Shown here: positions 16,360-24,588 of the stretch, piece after piece | How positions within the stretch are numbered: position 1 is the stretch's first letter | Layout of the letters: every line of letters starts with the position of its first letter | Assembly: GCA_964356355.1 (NCBI GenBank) | Contig: CAYHGX010000006.1 | Span: 4,653-68,652, forward strand | Origin: CAYHGX01 sp964356355 | GTDB taxonomy: Bacteria; Patescibacteriota; Gracilibacteria; UBA1369; LOWO2-01-FULL-3 | Length of the DNA: 64,000 bases | Direction: 5' to 3' | The notes under the pieces: generated by a model | Told to the model about the DNA's origin: nothing | What the model saw: the letters and a program-made list of their open reading frames with translations, nothing else | Databases searched by the model: none | Position numbers and translations under genes: made by a program

Positions 16360-16459
16360 NNNNNNNNNNNNNNNNNNNNNNNNNNNNNNNNNNNNNNNNN
16401 NNNNNNNNNNNNNNNNNNNNNNNNNNNNNNNNNNNNNNNNNNNNNNNNNNNNNNNNNNN
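16360..16459. other. scaffold gap (100 N)
   Basis: Exactly 100 N, a placeholder of unknown true length. It hides the 3-prime end of trpA and any terminator between trpA and the convergent proA. Confidence 0.95.
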
Positions 16460-17701
16460 CTAGCCCCGTACCTCCCCCTGCCCGCGCACCAGCCACTTGT
16501 AAGTGGTGAGTTCGCGGATGCCCATCGGACCGCGCGCGTGAAGTTTCTGTGTACTAATTCCCACCTCAGCACCCAGGCCAAATTCGCCACCATCGGTAAA
16601 ACGAGTAGAAGCATTGTGGTACACAGTTGCGCTGTCCACTTCGGTCAAAAAGCGTTCAGCATTATCTGAACTTTCTGTAACAATCGCCTCGCTGTGTCTC
16701 GAACTAAATTCTGCAATATGATCTAGAGCCTCATCCAAGCCACTCACCGTCTTTATAGCCATTTTTAACGACAAAAATTCCCGTCCAAAATCTTCCTCAC
16801 TTGCCCTCTGCAAAAGCTCTTTTGGATACAAACCATTCAGTGCTTCAAAGGAATCTTCATCCGCAAAAATCTCAACTTTGCACGGTGCAAGATCCTTTAC
16901 CAAATTTGGTAAATCCCGCATTTTGCCGCGCTGCACAATCAGCGTATCCAGAGAATTACACACGCTTGGTCTGGTAGTTTTTGCATCGAAAATTATTTTT
17001 TTGCCCATCTCAACATCTCCCTTTTCATCAAAATAAAGATGAACCACTCCGGCTCCCGTCTCAATTACCGGCACAGTGGCGGTCTCTCTCACAAAATTAA
17101 TCAAACTTTGGCTTCCACGAGGAATAATCACATCCACATATTTAGTTGCCTTCAAAAACTCCGCAACCACCGAGCGCTCATTTTGTAATAACACTACCGC
17201 AGCTGAAAAATCGTTGCCTAGCACACTGTGAATGATTTCTACCAAAATTTTATTTGAGTTCTCAGCATCACTTCCACCCTTCAATACACAGGCGTTTTTA
17301 CTCTTAAAACAGAGAGCGAAAATATCAATTACAACATTCGGCCGCGCCTCGAAAATCGCGCCAACCACACCGAGTGGCACTGTTATTTTACTCAAATCAA
17401 TACCGCTTTTTAGCCTTCGTTCTTCCATCAAAATTCCAATAGGGGAGGTGTAACCTGCGATTTCTCTAACACTAGCTGCCATCGCAGAAATTCTCCTAGC
17501 ATCCAAAAGAATGCGATCCCGAATCGGATTTTCTGGTCCAATTTTTTCTAAATCAATTTTATTAACATCCATGATTTCACCACTCCTTTTTTCAAGTTCA
17601 TCAGCCAACTGTAAAAGCTTCTGACTAATCAAACCCTCCGCCGTCCTCGCTAGCGCTCGGCCGGCCCTCTGCACTTCCTTCAAAATCTCCTCCAATTTCA
17701 T
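16460..17701 (-). CDS. proA: glutamate-5-semialdehyde dehydrogenase (gamma-glutamyl phosphate reductase)
   Basis: A 413-residue member of the aldehyde dehydrogenase superfamily that reduces gamma-glutamyl phosphate with NADPH in proline synthesis. The catalytic Cys lies in TTRPSVCNSLDTLI. Other hallmarks are GVVGAIFEARPNVVIDI, ALCFKSKNACVLKGGSDA and IPRGSQSLINFV. The stop codon abuts the N run but is present, so the gene is complete. Last gene of proB-proC-proA, 6 nt after proC. Confidence 0.96.
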   Translation of the reverse strand: MKLEEILKEVQRAGRALARTAEGLISQKLLQLADELEKRSGEIMDVNKIDLEKIGPENPIRDRILLDARRISAMAASVREIAGYTSPIGILMEERRLKSGIDLSKITVPLGVVGAIFEARPNVVIDIFALCFKSKNACVLKGGSDAENSNKILVEIIHSVLGNDFSAAVVLLQNERSVVAEFLKATKYVDVIIPRGSQSLINFVRETATVPVIETGAGVVHLYFDEKGDVEMGKKIIFDAKTTRPSVCNSLDTLIVQRGKMRDLPNLVKDLAPCKVEIFADEDSFEALNGLYPKELLQRASEEDFGREFLSLKMAIKTVSGLDEALDHIAEFSSRHSEAIVTESSDNAERFLTEVDSATVYHNASTRFTDGGEFGLGAEVGISTQKLHARGPMGIRELTTYKWLVRGQGEVRG

Positions 17702-17707
17702 AAGCCT

Positions 17708-18463
17708 TTAATTAGAAAGTTCCCTCGATCGATCCTCAGCCTTTTCAAAGGCCTCCATAAAGGCCGCCTCCACCCCGCGTTCACCTAAAGCCCTCACCGC
17801 GGCCTCCGTACACCCACCCTTCGAGCTCACGCGCGCCCGAAGTTCGGCCGCACTGCAATTCTCTCCCTCCATATATTTCGCCGCACCCACAAGCGTCACA
17901 CGTGCCAATCTGGCCGCCTCATCAGGCCCAATTCCATAGCTTACTGCCTTTTTCTCCAGCAGCTCCGCTACATAATAAAAATAGGCCGGCCCGCAGCCAC
18001 TTAACGCCGTTATATAATTCAAATCATCCTCCTTCTTTACCTCCATTTCCTCACCCATCAAAGCCAAAATTTCGCGTGCCACCTCTCTATCCTCCTTGCT
18101 CACTCCAGCTCCCGCAAACCAGCCGGTAAAAGAGATCCTCTCCTTTAAAGCCAAATTTGGCATCGTCCTCACCACTTTCGCAGCTCCCATTGCCTCAGAA
18201 ACCTTCGCCACGCTCACTCCCGCCATAATGGAAATAACCAGCTTCCCACTAATATCCATCTTCACCCCATGAGCAAAACTAAAAAAATCCTGGGGTTTCA
18301 CCGCCAGAATTACAATGTCACTTTCCTCCAGTACGCCATTAAGCTCGTCACCCCGGCCAATTCCACTTACGCTGTATAAGTTTTTTGCACGTTCATCATT
18401 CCGCAACATCTCAATTATAGCCGCACCCATATTTCCCATCCCTACTACACAAATATTCTGCAT
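17708..18463 (-). CDS. proC: pyrroline-5-carboxylate reductase
   Basis: A 251-residue NAD(P)H-dependent reductase for the last step of proline synthesis. The N-terminal Rossmann motif is VVGMGNMGAAI, followed by ILAVKPQDF. The C-terminal helical dimer domain carries the family signature as ALSGCGPAYFYYVAELL and later a VSSKGGCTEAA stretch where most have SPGGTT. Spacing is 10 nt after proB and 6 nt before proA, so all three proline enzymes are co-transcribed. Confidence 0.95.
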   Translation of the reverse strand: MQNICVVGMGNMGAAIIEMLRNDERAKNLYSVSGIGRGDELNGVLEESDIVILAVKPQDFFSFAHGVKMDISGKLVISIMAGVSVAKVSEAMGAAKVVRTMPNLALKERISFTGWFAGAGVSKEDREVAREILALMGEEMEVKKEDDLNYITALSGCGPAYFYYVAELLEKKAVSYGIGPDEAARLARVTLVGAAKYMEGENCSAAELRARVSSKGGCTEAAVRALGERGVEAAFMEAFEKAEDRSRELSN

Positions 18464-18473
18464 AACGATAAAG

Positions 18474-19229
18474 TTATTTATTTCCCAGAAACCTTGTCCC
18501 CAAGCGCTCTCCGCCCACGATATTAGTTAGCACCTCCTCAGTTTTACTATTCGCAATCACCACGTCCGTCCCCGCACTCGCAGCGCGTTGTGCCATAATG
18601 AATTTATTCTGCATCCCGCCCTTTCCAAAAGTGGATTTCTCAGCCGGCGCAATATACGCAGGCATCTCCGCGTCATGCGCAAACTCATAAACCACCGCGC
18701 CCGTTTCATCGTACACACCATCAATGTTACTCAAAATTATCAACGTATCGGCAAAAATCATTTTGCTCACCATGCCCGCAAGCTCATCATTATCAGTAAA
18801 CATCAGCTCCTCCACGCACACGAAATCGTTTTCATTCATCACCGGAATAATCTCCTCGGCAAACAACGATTCAATGCAATTTTTCGTATTCAAATAGTGC
18901 GCCCGATTCTCAAAGTCCTGCTTTGTAGCAAGCACCTGAGCCACAAAAAGCCCATGCTCATCAAAAAGTCGTCGATAAGTCTCCATTAGTTTCACCTGTC
19001 CCACCACCGCATAAATCTGCCTCTTTGTTACCTCATCGTGTTTCAACTCTTTCTTAATAATACTCCGCCCCGCTCCCATGGCTCCTGAGCTTACAATCAG
19101 CACGTCGTAATCGCGTCGTAATTCAGCCACTTGTGCCACCAGTCGGCCCAGTAGCTCCTCGTCCAGCAGCCCTTCAGCCGTAGTCATCGAATTCGTCCCA
19201 ATTTTTACCACAATTTTTTTCTTAGACAT
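18474..19229 (-). CDS. proB: glutamate 5-kinase lacking a PUA domain
   Basis: A 251-residue amino-acid kinase that phosphorylates glutamate to start proline synthesis. KIGTNSM (where others have KxGS), VSSGAMGAG, NENDFV and FGKGGMQNK mark the ATP and glutamate sites. The C-terminal PUA domain of about 100 residues found in E. coli ProB is absent, so this is the short form. First gene of the proBCA operon. Sequence upstream is AT-rich, but no confident promoter could be assigned. Confidence 0.95.
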   Translation of the reverse strand: MSKKKIVVKIGTNSMTTAEGLLDEELLGRLVAQVAELRRDYDVLIVSSGAMGAGRSIIKKELKHDEVTKRQIYAVVGQVKLMETYRRLFDEHGLFVAQVLATKQDFENRAHYLNTKNCIESLFAEEIIPVMNENDFVCVEELMFTDNDELAGMVSKMIFADTLIILSNIDGVYDETGAVVYEFAHDAEMPAYIAPAEKSTFGKGGMQNKFIMAQRAASAGTDVVIANSKTEEVLTNIVGGERLGTRFLGNK

Positions 19230-19315
19230 TTTGTTTATTAGATGAGTAAAATTTAGCTAAACAGCCAAGAAAAAGCAATCATCACGCACGAAGTGAGTGC
19301 CTCACGCAAATAGTG

Positions 19316-19344
19316 TTGTCATTTGCTCTGTTTGCCATTAAAAT
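19316..19344 (+). promoter_or_regulatory. promoter for tRNA-Phe
   Basis: TTGTCA (19316-19321), a 17-nt spacer and TAAAAT (19339-19344), about 78 nt upstream of the mature tRNA. The leader between them contains the hairpin repeat R4. Confidence 0.6.
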
Positions 19345-19351
19345 TTGCCAG

Positions 19352-19410
19352 AAGCGCAAGCAAGGCGCAGTGCTAACAACGGAATCACCGAGCGCCATAG
19401 CGAGGTGACA
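19352..19410 (+). repeat. dispersed hairpin repeat R4 (partial), in tRNA-Phe leader
   Basis: Shares GCGCAGTGCTAAC(A/G)AC with R1, followed by a diverged second hairpin (CCGAGCGCC..GCGAGGTG). It lies between the promoter and the tRNA, so it would be in the precursor 5-prime leader. A smaller relative, GCACGAAGTGAGTGC, occurs near 19285. Confidence 0.5.
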
Positions 19411-19421
19411 ACATCAAATAT

Positions 19422-19496
19422 GCCGGGGTAGCTCAGTGGTAGAGCAATGGATTGAAAATCCATGTGTCGACAGTTCAATTCTGTCTCCCGGCACCA
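19422..19496 (+). tRNA. tRNA-Phe (GAA)
   Basis: A full cloverleaf of 75 nt including an encoded CCA. Acceptor GCCGGGG pairs with TCCCGGC, the D arm is GCTC..GAGC, the anticodon stem ATGGA/TCCAT encloses loop TTGAAAA (anticodon GAA), and the T arm GACAG/CTGTC encloses TTCAATT. A hairpin terminator follows. Confidence 0.96.
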
Positions 19497-19501
19497 CCAG
19501 A

Positions 19502-19530
19502 CCTCGGAGCGCAAGCGGAGAGGACTTTTT
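19502..19530 (+). terminator. terminator after tRNA-Phe
   Basis: CCTC (19502-19505) pairs with GAGG (19520-19523) around a GC-rich inner stem, followed by ACTTTTT. The tail GAGAGGACTTTTT is shared with the trpR-trpE terminator. Confidence 0.65.
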
Positions 19531-19534
19531 CCTT

Positions 19535-19795
19535 CTACATTCTTTCCAGATGCCGCTCCCTCATCTCCGCAAAGCAACATCTGCAACAGGGTTTTAAGTT
19601 TGCAAATTCTAAAGCTACATCGGTCCAACCGCCCTCTTCCCTCAATGTGGCTTCACATTTATCACACCAAGCCTGATCGTCATCGGCATTTTTCGGAAAA
19701 TTTAGATGTAAGTATTGATTGTCGATTAAATGGTGGCAAGTCCAAACCGGCTCGTCATATTTTTTTAGTTGGTCAATAGTCTCTTCTTCGCTCAT
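19535..19795 (-). CDS. small Cys/His-rich protein next to HNH nuclease
   Basis: An 86-residue acidic protein with cysteines and histidines in metal-site spacing: TCHHLI near residue 19, WCDKCE near 43 and CCRCCFAEMRERH near the C-terminus. It probably binds zinc. No family is recognised. The start codon overlaps the stop of the HNH gene in an ATGA, so the two are translated together and this may be a partner or modulator of the nuclease. Cysteine density and the tight overlap argue that it is real. Confidence 0.6.
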   Translation of the reverse strand: MSEEETIDQLKKYDEPVWTCHHLIDNQYLHLNFPKNADDDQAWCDKCEATLREEGGWTDVALEFANLKPCCRCCFAEMRERHLERM

Positions 19796-20829
19796 GTTAT
19801 GGGGTTATTAATTATAAGATTTTGATATGAAAATTCGGAAATTCGCATATTGATAATATTTCTCATGTCGTAAGTTGGCAGTTTTTCTATCTGTTTCCAT
19901 GAACCACCGCTGTCATCGACATATCCTAAATGGACAATTTTGTGATGTTCTTTGCACAAGTAAACTAGATTATCCGGATCATGTTTTTTCCTTAGAGAAA
20001 AAGGGTTAATGTGATGAATATGTCTGCCTTGCCTATTACAATTAGGGTGTTCACATTTTCCTCCAGATCGTTTAATAATATAGCCTCTCATCTTTGCGGT
20101 AACTGCATGAGTATTAGTGGTGATTGATTCAGGCTTTTCTGTCTCCAGTTCTTTTTTGAGCTGCTCCTCTTTCTCTTCGAGCAGCTTTTGCTCAGCATCA
20201 AGACTCCTCTGACTGTATTGAAGCAATTTTTTCATGATTTGATCCCAGTCTTCCTCTCCTTTCATTTTTTTCAGAGCTTCGATCACTTCGGGAGAAAGTT
20301 TCATGGAGATTGAGACTTTCGACTCGGGTACTTTTGACTCGGGGCTCCTAGATGCAAATGGCTCTATTGAGCCATTAATTGCCGGAGTTCCCGCCCCGGG
20401 GCGGCCTGCCTCCATAGGATTTTTAGTATTTTCCACCAGCTCTTTTTTGTAATCTCTTACAAAAGTTTCCAGCGTACTCTTTCCCATCTCCGAGGCCTTT
20501 TTTGCCCAGAATTGATCCGTCTCCTTGTTTGCAATATTCACTACTGGCTTCACAGCAAAAATACCCCTGGCTTCTATCAGCCCTCTTATTGCCGGCAGAC
20601 CCTCCGTTTTACCTAGTATCCTCAATCCCTCGTTTACCTTATTTCGGCTCATCCCCGCTATTTTCGCCGCATATTCATAAATGTTAAAAAATCCCTTTTT
20701 CTTCCAAATTCGCTCCTTTTCTATAGTAGGAAGCATTAATATGCATTTATTCATCCACTCTTTTGCATTTTTCCCATATTTTGAGAATTGATCATGTATT
20801 ATTTTGTCTTTCAGCGACAATCTTTTCAT
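19792..20829 (-). CDS. HNH endonuclease domain protein
   Basis: A 345-residue protein. The N-terminal 130 residues are helical (IYEYAAKIAGMSRNKVNEGL), resembling the DNA-binding-like region that precedes HNH domains in many unassigned bacterial nucleases. A charged linker follows (about 135-165), with SPESKVPESKV and a segment encoded over the palindrome shared with 5899-5917, then a Glu/Lys coiled coil (about 195-220). The HNH domain (about 235-290) shows CEHPNCNRQGRHIHHINPFS, DPDNLVYLCKEHH and the paired cysteines of a structural zinc site. Likely a DNase of mobile or defence type. It is transcribed away from the HicA-like genes. Confidence 0.8.
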   Translation of the reverse strand: MKRLSLKDKIIHDQFSKYGKNAKEWMNKCILMLPTIEKERIWKKKGFFNIYEYAAKIAGMSRNKVNEGLRILGKTEGLPAIRGLIEARGIFAVKPVVNIANKETDQFWAKKASEMGKSTLETFVRDYKKELVENTKNPMEAGRPGAGTPAINGSIEPFASRSPESKVPESKVSISMKLSPEVIEALKKMKGEEDWDQIMKKLLQYSQRSLDAEQKLLEEKEEQLKKELETEKPESITTNTHAVTAKMRGYIIKRSGGKCEHPNCNRQGRHIHHINPFSLRKKHDPDNLVYLCKEHHKIVHLGYVDDSGGSWKQIEKLPTYDMRNIINMRISEFSYQNLIINNPIT

Positions 20830-20849
20830 GTTTTGGAGAGTTAAAGTAA

Positions 20850-20878
20850 ATTATATTTTACCTTAAAATAAGGATTAA
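20850..20878 (-). promoter_or_regulatory. promoter for the HNH gene pair
   Basis: On the minus strand TTAATC, 17 nt, TATAAT (the -10 box at 20850-20855). It lies 21 bp from the HNH start codon, leaving a very short leader. Confidence 0.5.
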
Positions 20879-20917
20879 TCGAGCATGTAGGCTTGAAATT
20901 TCCTGATAATATTTCGT

Positions 20918-20935
20918 AGTGAGCGTACGCTCACT
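20918..20935. promoter_or_regulatory. 18-bp perfect palindrome, candidate shared operator
   Basis: AGTGAGCGTACGCTCACT is a perfect inverted repeat centred between the two divergent promoters of the HNH and HicA-like genes. The form and position fit a dimeric repressor site controlling both directions. The binding protein is unknown. Confidence 0.55.
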
Positions 20936-20974
20936 CAAACGGCTCGATTTCTCCATGAATTCACTCCCAACATC

Positions 20975-21003
20975 TTGGTGAAAAGCCCATTTCATGCTAT
21001 AAT
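20975..21003 (+). promoter_or_regulatory. promoter for the HicA-like paralogue pair
   Basis: TTGGTG (20975-20980), a 17-nt spacer and a perfect TATAAT (20998-21003). The start codon at 21025 is only 22 nt past the -10 box and no Shine-Dalgarno is evident, so the mRNA may be nearly leaderless. Confidence 0.65.
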
Positions 21004-21024
21004 AACAAGATTTTTAATGTATAT

Positions 21025-22590
21025 ATGAATACTCCAAAGCCCCCTCACTCAGGAGCCGAAAGGCCATCAAAAGATAAAAGTTTTGAAGAGATCAAAAAGC
21101 GTTTAATGAACCCGCCAAATCTCCCTTCTGCAATAAGGCAAATTGTCGGCACGGAAAACGCCAGAAAACTCTCCGAAGTCATCTGCTCAGAGCCAATTGC
21201 CGAGGTAGATGCCTTTGTGGCAGCCGGGGAAATGACCTCTCACCAGGCTATGCAGTATATGAGGCTTCTTCCCGACTATGACGAGGCCAAATTGAAAATT
21301 CGCACGATCATACCTGACATGGTCGCCACTTTTAAGCCGATGATCAAGGGTATGGTCTCCGCCACTAAGAGAGGCGATCGCCGGAACGGCATCTATAAGG
21401 CCTTTGAGCTTCTTCATAATTTTGGTGGACTACTTGGTGCCATGGGTGCTGGATTTCGTAATTTGCTAGTAAACGACTTTGTCGTTACAGCCTTGGCATC
21501 CTATACAGATGCCCTCGATTCTGAATGTGGTACCAGTGATAAGCCAACAGTTGATGCTATCATGCAGGAACTCAATCAAACCTGGGCCAAAACTTACGGC
21601 GGAAACTCATTTCCTGGGTATCAATTTTTTAATGAAAAACGCTCTTATAAGGAAGACCTAAAGTACACTTCCCGTAGAAATGCTCTAGGAAAAGTGGCTT
21701 CCGCGAGCCCAATGGATGAGAATGAAAAGATAGAAATTGAACTTGAACTAGCTTCGAAATTACAGGAAATTCAGGAACTACGACAGTACCGTCGAGTTTA
21801 CTTCACTCCACACGGTTTTGAAGGTACAAAGGTTGGAATTTTAGGAGACGATTTGCTAGATAAAGAATCCTCACATCCAGGTATCTGTCACTTCCAAATT
21901 GCTCTAGTACCTTCTCAAGATCTTGCTTTGCCCAAGTTGGCCAAAATGGCTGGATTTAAAGCTGTCGACTATGGGCTCAGAGAAGGTGTTTTCAATCTAT
22001 ACTGTGAAGTTGATGGCGAGTTGGGTTTCAATACCAATTCAGCCGCCCGCATTTCTGAGCTAATAGGTGAGCCTCAATATCTTCGTCTCAAGCTACGTTT
22101 ATATGATCTACTGCTCGATTATTTAAGGGGCAAGGAGCCGGACATTGAAGATCTCTTCTTAGATAAAAAGCATGAAGTCAAAGAGCAAAAAACAGAAACA
22201 CGAGAGCAGGTCAAAGATGTTTTCGAGCCAGAAGTAGAACCCGAAATTTCACCTGTTTCTCCAGGAGTTCAGGAAGAAACGCCTGATTTTGAAGAACTGC
22301 CTACTCCTCAGCCAGAATCAGTACCTGACTTTGAAACTCGCAAAGAAAAACAACTTTATCTTTTAAACCGCATTCGGGGAATCAAAGGTAAACGCGTGAA
22401 ATCAGCCCTCCAGCGCATCATGGGCCCACCAGAGCGCATTCGCGGCAGTCATCAATTTTTCCGCAGTCCCTACAATAACGCACTTTTTCCAATCCCTATT
22501 CACGCTTCACACACTGTGAAATTTCCTCTACTCCGAGCCTGCTTGGAAGAATGGGATATCTCCTTGGAGGAATTCTGCGAAAGTGTCTAG
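21025..22590 (+). CDS. large protein with C-terminal HicA-like domain (paralogue 1)
   Basis: A 521-residue protein. The N-terminal region (about 1-390) is a novel mostly helical domain shared with the next gene (FVAAGEMTSHQAMQYMRLLP, ELRQYRRVYFTP, RGKEPDIEDLF). An acidic Pro/Glu linker follows (about 395-445). The last 75 residues resemble a HicA mRNA-interferase fold: RIRGSHQFFRSP, then FPIPIHASHTVKFPLLRACL and WDISLEEFCE, matching the GSHhxF..vPxHx..lkxgtLrxilxxxxis pattern. In HicA the GSH histidine is catalytic. No HicB antitoxin is adjacent. Whether the domain cleaves RNA or only binds it is unknown. Confidence 0.7.
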   Translation: MNTPKPPHSGAERPSKDKSFEEIKKRLMNPPNLPSAIRQIVGTENARKLSEVICSEPIAEVDAFVAAGEMTSHQAMQYMRLLPDYDEAKLKIRTIIPDMVATFKPMIKGMVSATKRGDRRNGIYKAFELLHNFGGLLGAMGAGFRNLLVNDFVVTALASYTDALDSECGTSDKPTVDAIMQELNQTWAKTYGGNSFPGYQFFNEKRSYKEDLKYTSRRNALGKVASASPMDENEKIEIELELASKLQEIQELRQYRRVYFTPHGFEGTKVGILGDDLLDKESSHPGICHFQIALVPSQDLALPKLAKMAGFKAVDYGLREGVFNLYCEVDGELGFNTNSAARISELIGEPQYLRLKLRLYDLLLDYLRGKEPDIEDLFLDKKHEVKEQKTETREQVKDVFEPEVEPEISPVSPGVQEETPDFEELPTPQPESVPDFETRKEKQLYLLNRIRGIKGKRVKSALQRIMGPPERIRGSHQFFRSPYNNALFPIPIHASHTVKFPLLRACLEEWDISLEEFCESV

Positions 22591-22617
22591 CTATTTAATC
22601 TTATCAAAAGCTGATTT

Positions 22618-24209
22618 ATGGCCCTCACAACTGGTCCCACAGATAGTAATCCCAATCATCAATTAGGTCCAGACCACTTTGAAGAAATATTGAGGCAGCG
22701 CCCCGAAATTCCAAAGGAAATTCGCCATACCCTTGGAGCAGAGAATGTAAGAAGAATTGTGGACATCCTAACTACGGGCAGCATTATAGATCCAGATCTT
22801 TTTGTTGCTTCCGGAGACCTAACTACTCCCGAGGCTATGCAATATGCCCAGCTTCTGCCTGAGCACGATGAGATAAGACTTCTCCTAAACCAGGCCTTTT
22901 CGAAATTGGCCCGTGACCTTCGCATTAAAATGAGAGGGGCTATTGAAAATCAAAAGTTAAATAAACCGAAAGAAAATATTACTACCCTTTATAATACTGC
23001 CGATAACCTTTTCCAACTACTTAGGCGCAGTTTTGGTGGTTATAGATGGATGCTAATACATAGCTGTCAGGCAGCCTTCCATTCAGAATTTTTTGCCGAG
23101 TTAGACGAAGTTGCTGGGGACAAAGATAGGCAGATTCTAATTGATCTCGCCACTAAGGTTTTAAATCCAGTTTGGAAACGAACTGATGGAGTGGATTATC
23201 CTGGTGCCCAGTTTCTAAGCGAAATAGATAGTAATAGAGAAGGTCTCAAGCTGCCAGCTTTTTCCGATTTTGTACCTCAAAAAACTTTAAGTACAACCGA
23301 AAAGGAGGATTTAAAGCTCAGGCTTGCCACAAACTTTGAACAAATCAAGGATTTGCGACAATATCGCAACATTCATTTTACTCCATTTACGATTGGAAGA
23401 GCCAAAGTTTCAATCATGGCAGATGATGATCTCGCTAATAGCACGGTTCACGGAGGTATTTGTACTTTGCAAATAGTACTTCGTCCCAATATGCCACTTG
23501 AGCAACCAATTAGCGTAAGTAATGAAAATTTTACCGGAAAGGGCTACACCCTTAGGCCCGGTAATTTAAATCTAAGTTTCAATTCTATAACTGGAGAACT
23601 ATGCTTTCTAGCCAATAATTTCTCCTCTGTCTCTAAGCTTATGACAGAAGATCAATACCTTCAGCTAAAGGACAAAATATACGATTTAGTTTTGGAGTAT
23701 CTAGAAGGCAAGGAGCCCGATATTGAAGATCTTTTTATTGCCAGATCTCATCCGTTAGATGAGGGCCGAAAAGAAACTCAAGAACAGGTTGAGCAAAATT
23801 TAGGCACATCACCTGAAGCNNNNNNNNNNNNNNNNNNNNNNNNNNNNNNNNNNNNNNNNNNNNNNNNNNNNNNNNNNNNNNNNNNNNNNNNNNNNNNNNN
23901 NNNNNNNNNNNNNNNNNNNCTGAAGCCGCAATAGAAATTACGCCCAGCTTTTCCACTGACCATGAAAAAAAGGTTTATCTTTTGAATAGAATCCGTGGGA
24001 TACGTAGCAATAGAGTGAGGTCCGCCTTAATACGAATCATGGGCCCACCAGAACGCATTCGCGGTAGCCATCAGTTTTTTCGTAGCCCATATAATAATAA
24101 GCTTTTTCCTATCCCAATTCACGGCTCTGCCACGGTGAAATTTCCACTCCTTAGGGCCTGCCTGGAACGATGGGATATCTCTCTTGAAGAATTCTGTGAA
24201 ACGGTATGA
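22618..24209 (+). CDS. large protein with C-terminal HicA-like domain (paralogue 2, interrupted by gap)
   Basis: Tandem paralogue of the preceding gene, starting 27 nt after it. Before the gap, about 400 residues align over the full N-terminal domain (FVASGDLTTPEAMQYAQLLP, DLRQYRNIHFTPF, EGKEPDIEDLF). After the gap the C-terminus resumes (HEKKVYLLNRIRG to FCETV) with the HicA-like GSHQFFRSPYNN motif almost identical to paralogue 1. The 100 N do not keep the frame, so the real gap length differs. The C-terminal domain is far better conserved between the copies than the rest, which suggests function or gene conversion there. Confidence 0.7.
23820..23919. other. scaffold gap (100 N) inside paralogue 2
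   Basis: Flanked by the same short sequence (CTGAAGC ends the left side and begins the right). It falls in the Pro/Glu linker, so a tandem repeat there probably broke the assembly. Confidence 0.9.
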
Positions 24210-24258
24210 TCTCACCTCCGCTCTTCCCATTTTCCTCCCTCCAAGGTAATCTTCCCCC

Positions 24259-24519
24259 ATGTCCCAAGAACTCTCAGATATTCACCACGAAATCGCACTC
24301 ATCAAACAGCGCAACGCTCAAGTTGAGCTCGATAAAAAGTGGGAACGCTCCCTTACGCGCCGCCTCCTGCTCATCGCCTTCACCTACCTTGCAATCGCAA
24401 TTTATTTTTACTTTATCGATATCCCGCGCCCCTGGCTCAACGCTGTAGTGCCCGCGCTCGGATTTCTTCTCTCCACCCTTTCACTGCCATTTTTCAAGAA
24501 GCTCTGGCAGCAGAAATGA
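24259..24519 (+). CDS. small membrane protein with N-terminal coiled coil
   Basis: An 86-residue protein: a charged amphipathic helix (about 1-32), then two membrane segments (about 35-53 and 60-78) ending in a basic KKLWQQK. Unnamed proteins of this build are common in bacteria. Function unknown. It starts 49 nt after the HicA-like gene on the same strand and may share its transcript. Confidence 0.7.
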   Translation: MSQELSDIHHEIALIKQRNAQVELDKKWERSLTRRLLLIAFTYLAIAIYFYFIDIPRPWLNAVVPALGFLLSTLSLPFFKKLWQQK

Positions 24520-24535
24520 GCGCACCGAACATCCT

Positions 24536-24564
24536 GAAAACAAAAGCCCCCATATGCAGGGGGC
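24536..24564 (-). terminator. terminator for minus-strand lipoprotein
   Basis: GCCCCC/GGGGGC stem (24546-24551 with 24559-24564) with a 7-nt loop. Read on the minus strand it is followed by TTTTGTTTTC. It lies 24 bp past the stop of the lipoprotein gene. Confidence 0.8.
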
Positions 24565-24588
24565 CTCTTACCAATGAAAATTTTATCT

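Noticed and set aside
19338..19628. 96-codon minus-strand frame over the tRNA-Phe gene
   Set aside because: Part of its product is the known antisense translation of a tRNA (ELNCRHMDFQSIALPLSYPG); it overlaps the tRNA on the opposite strand.
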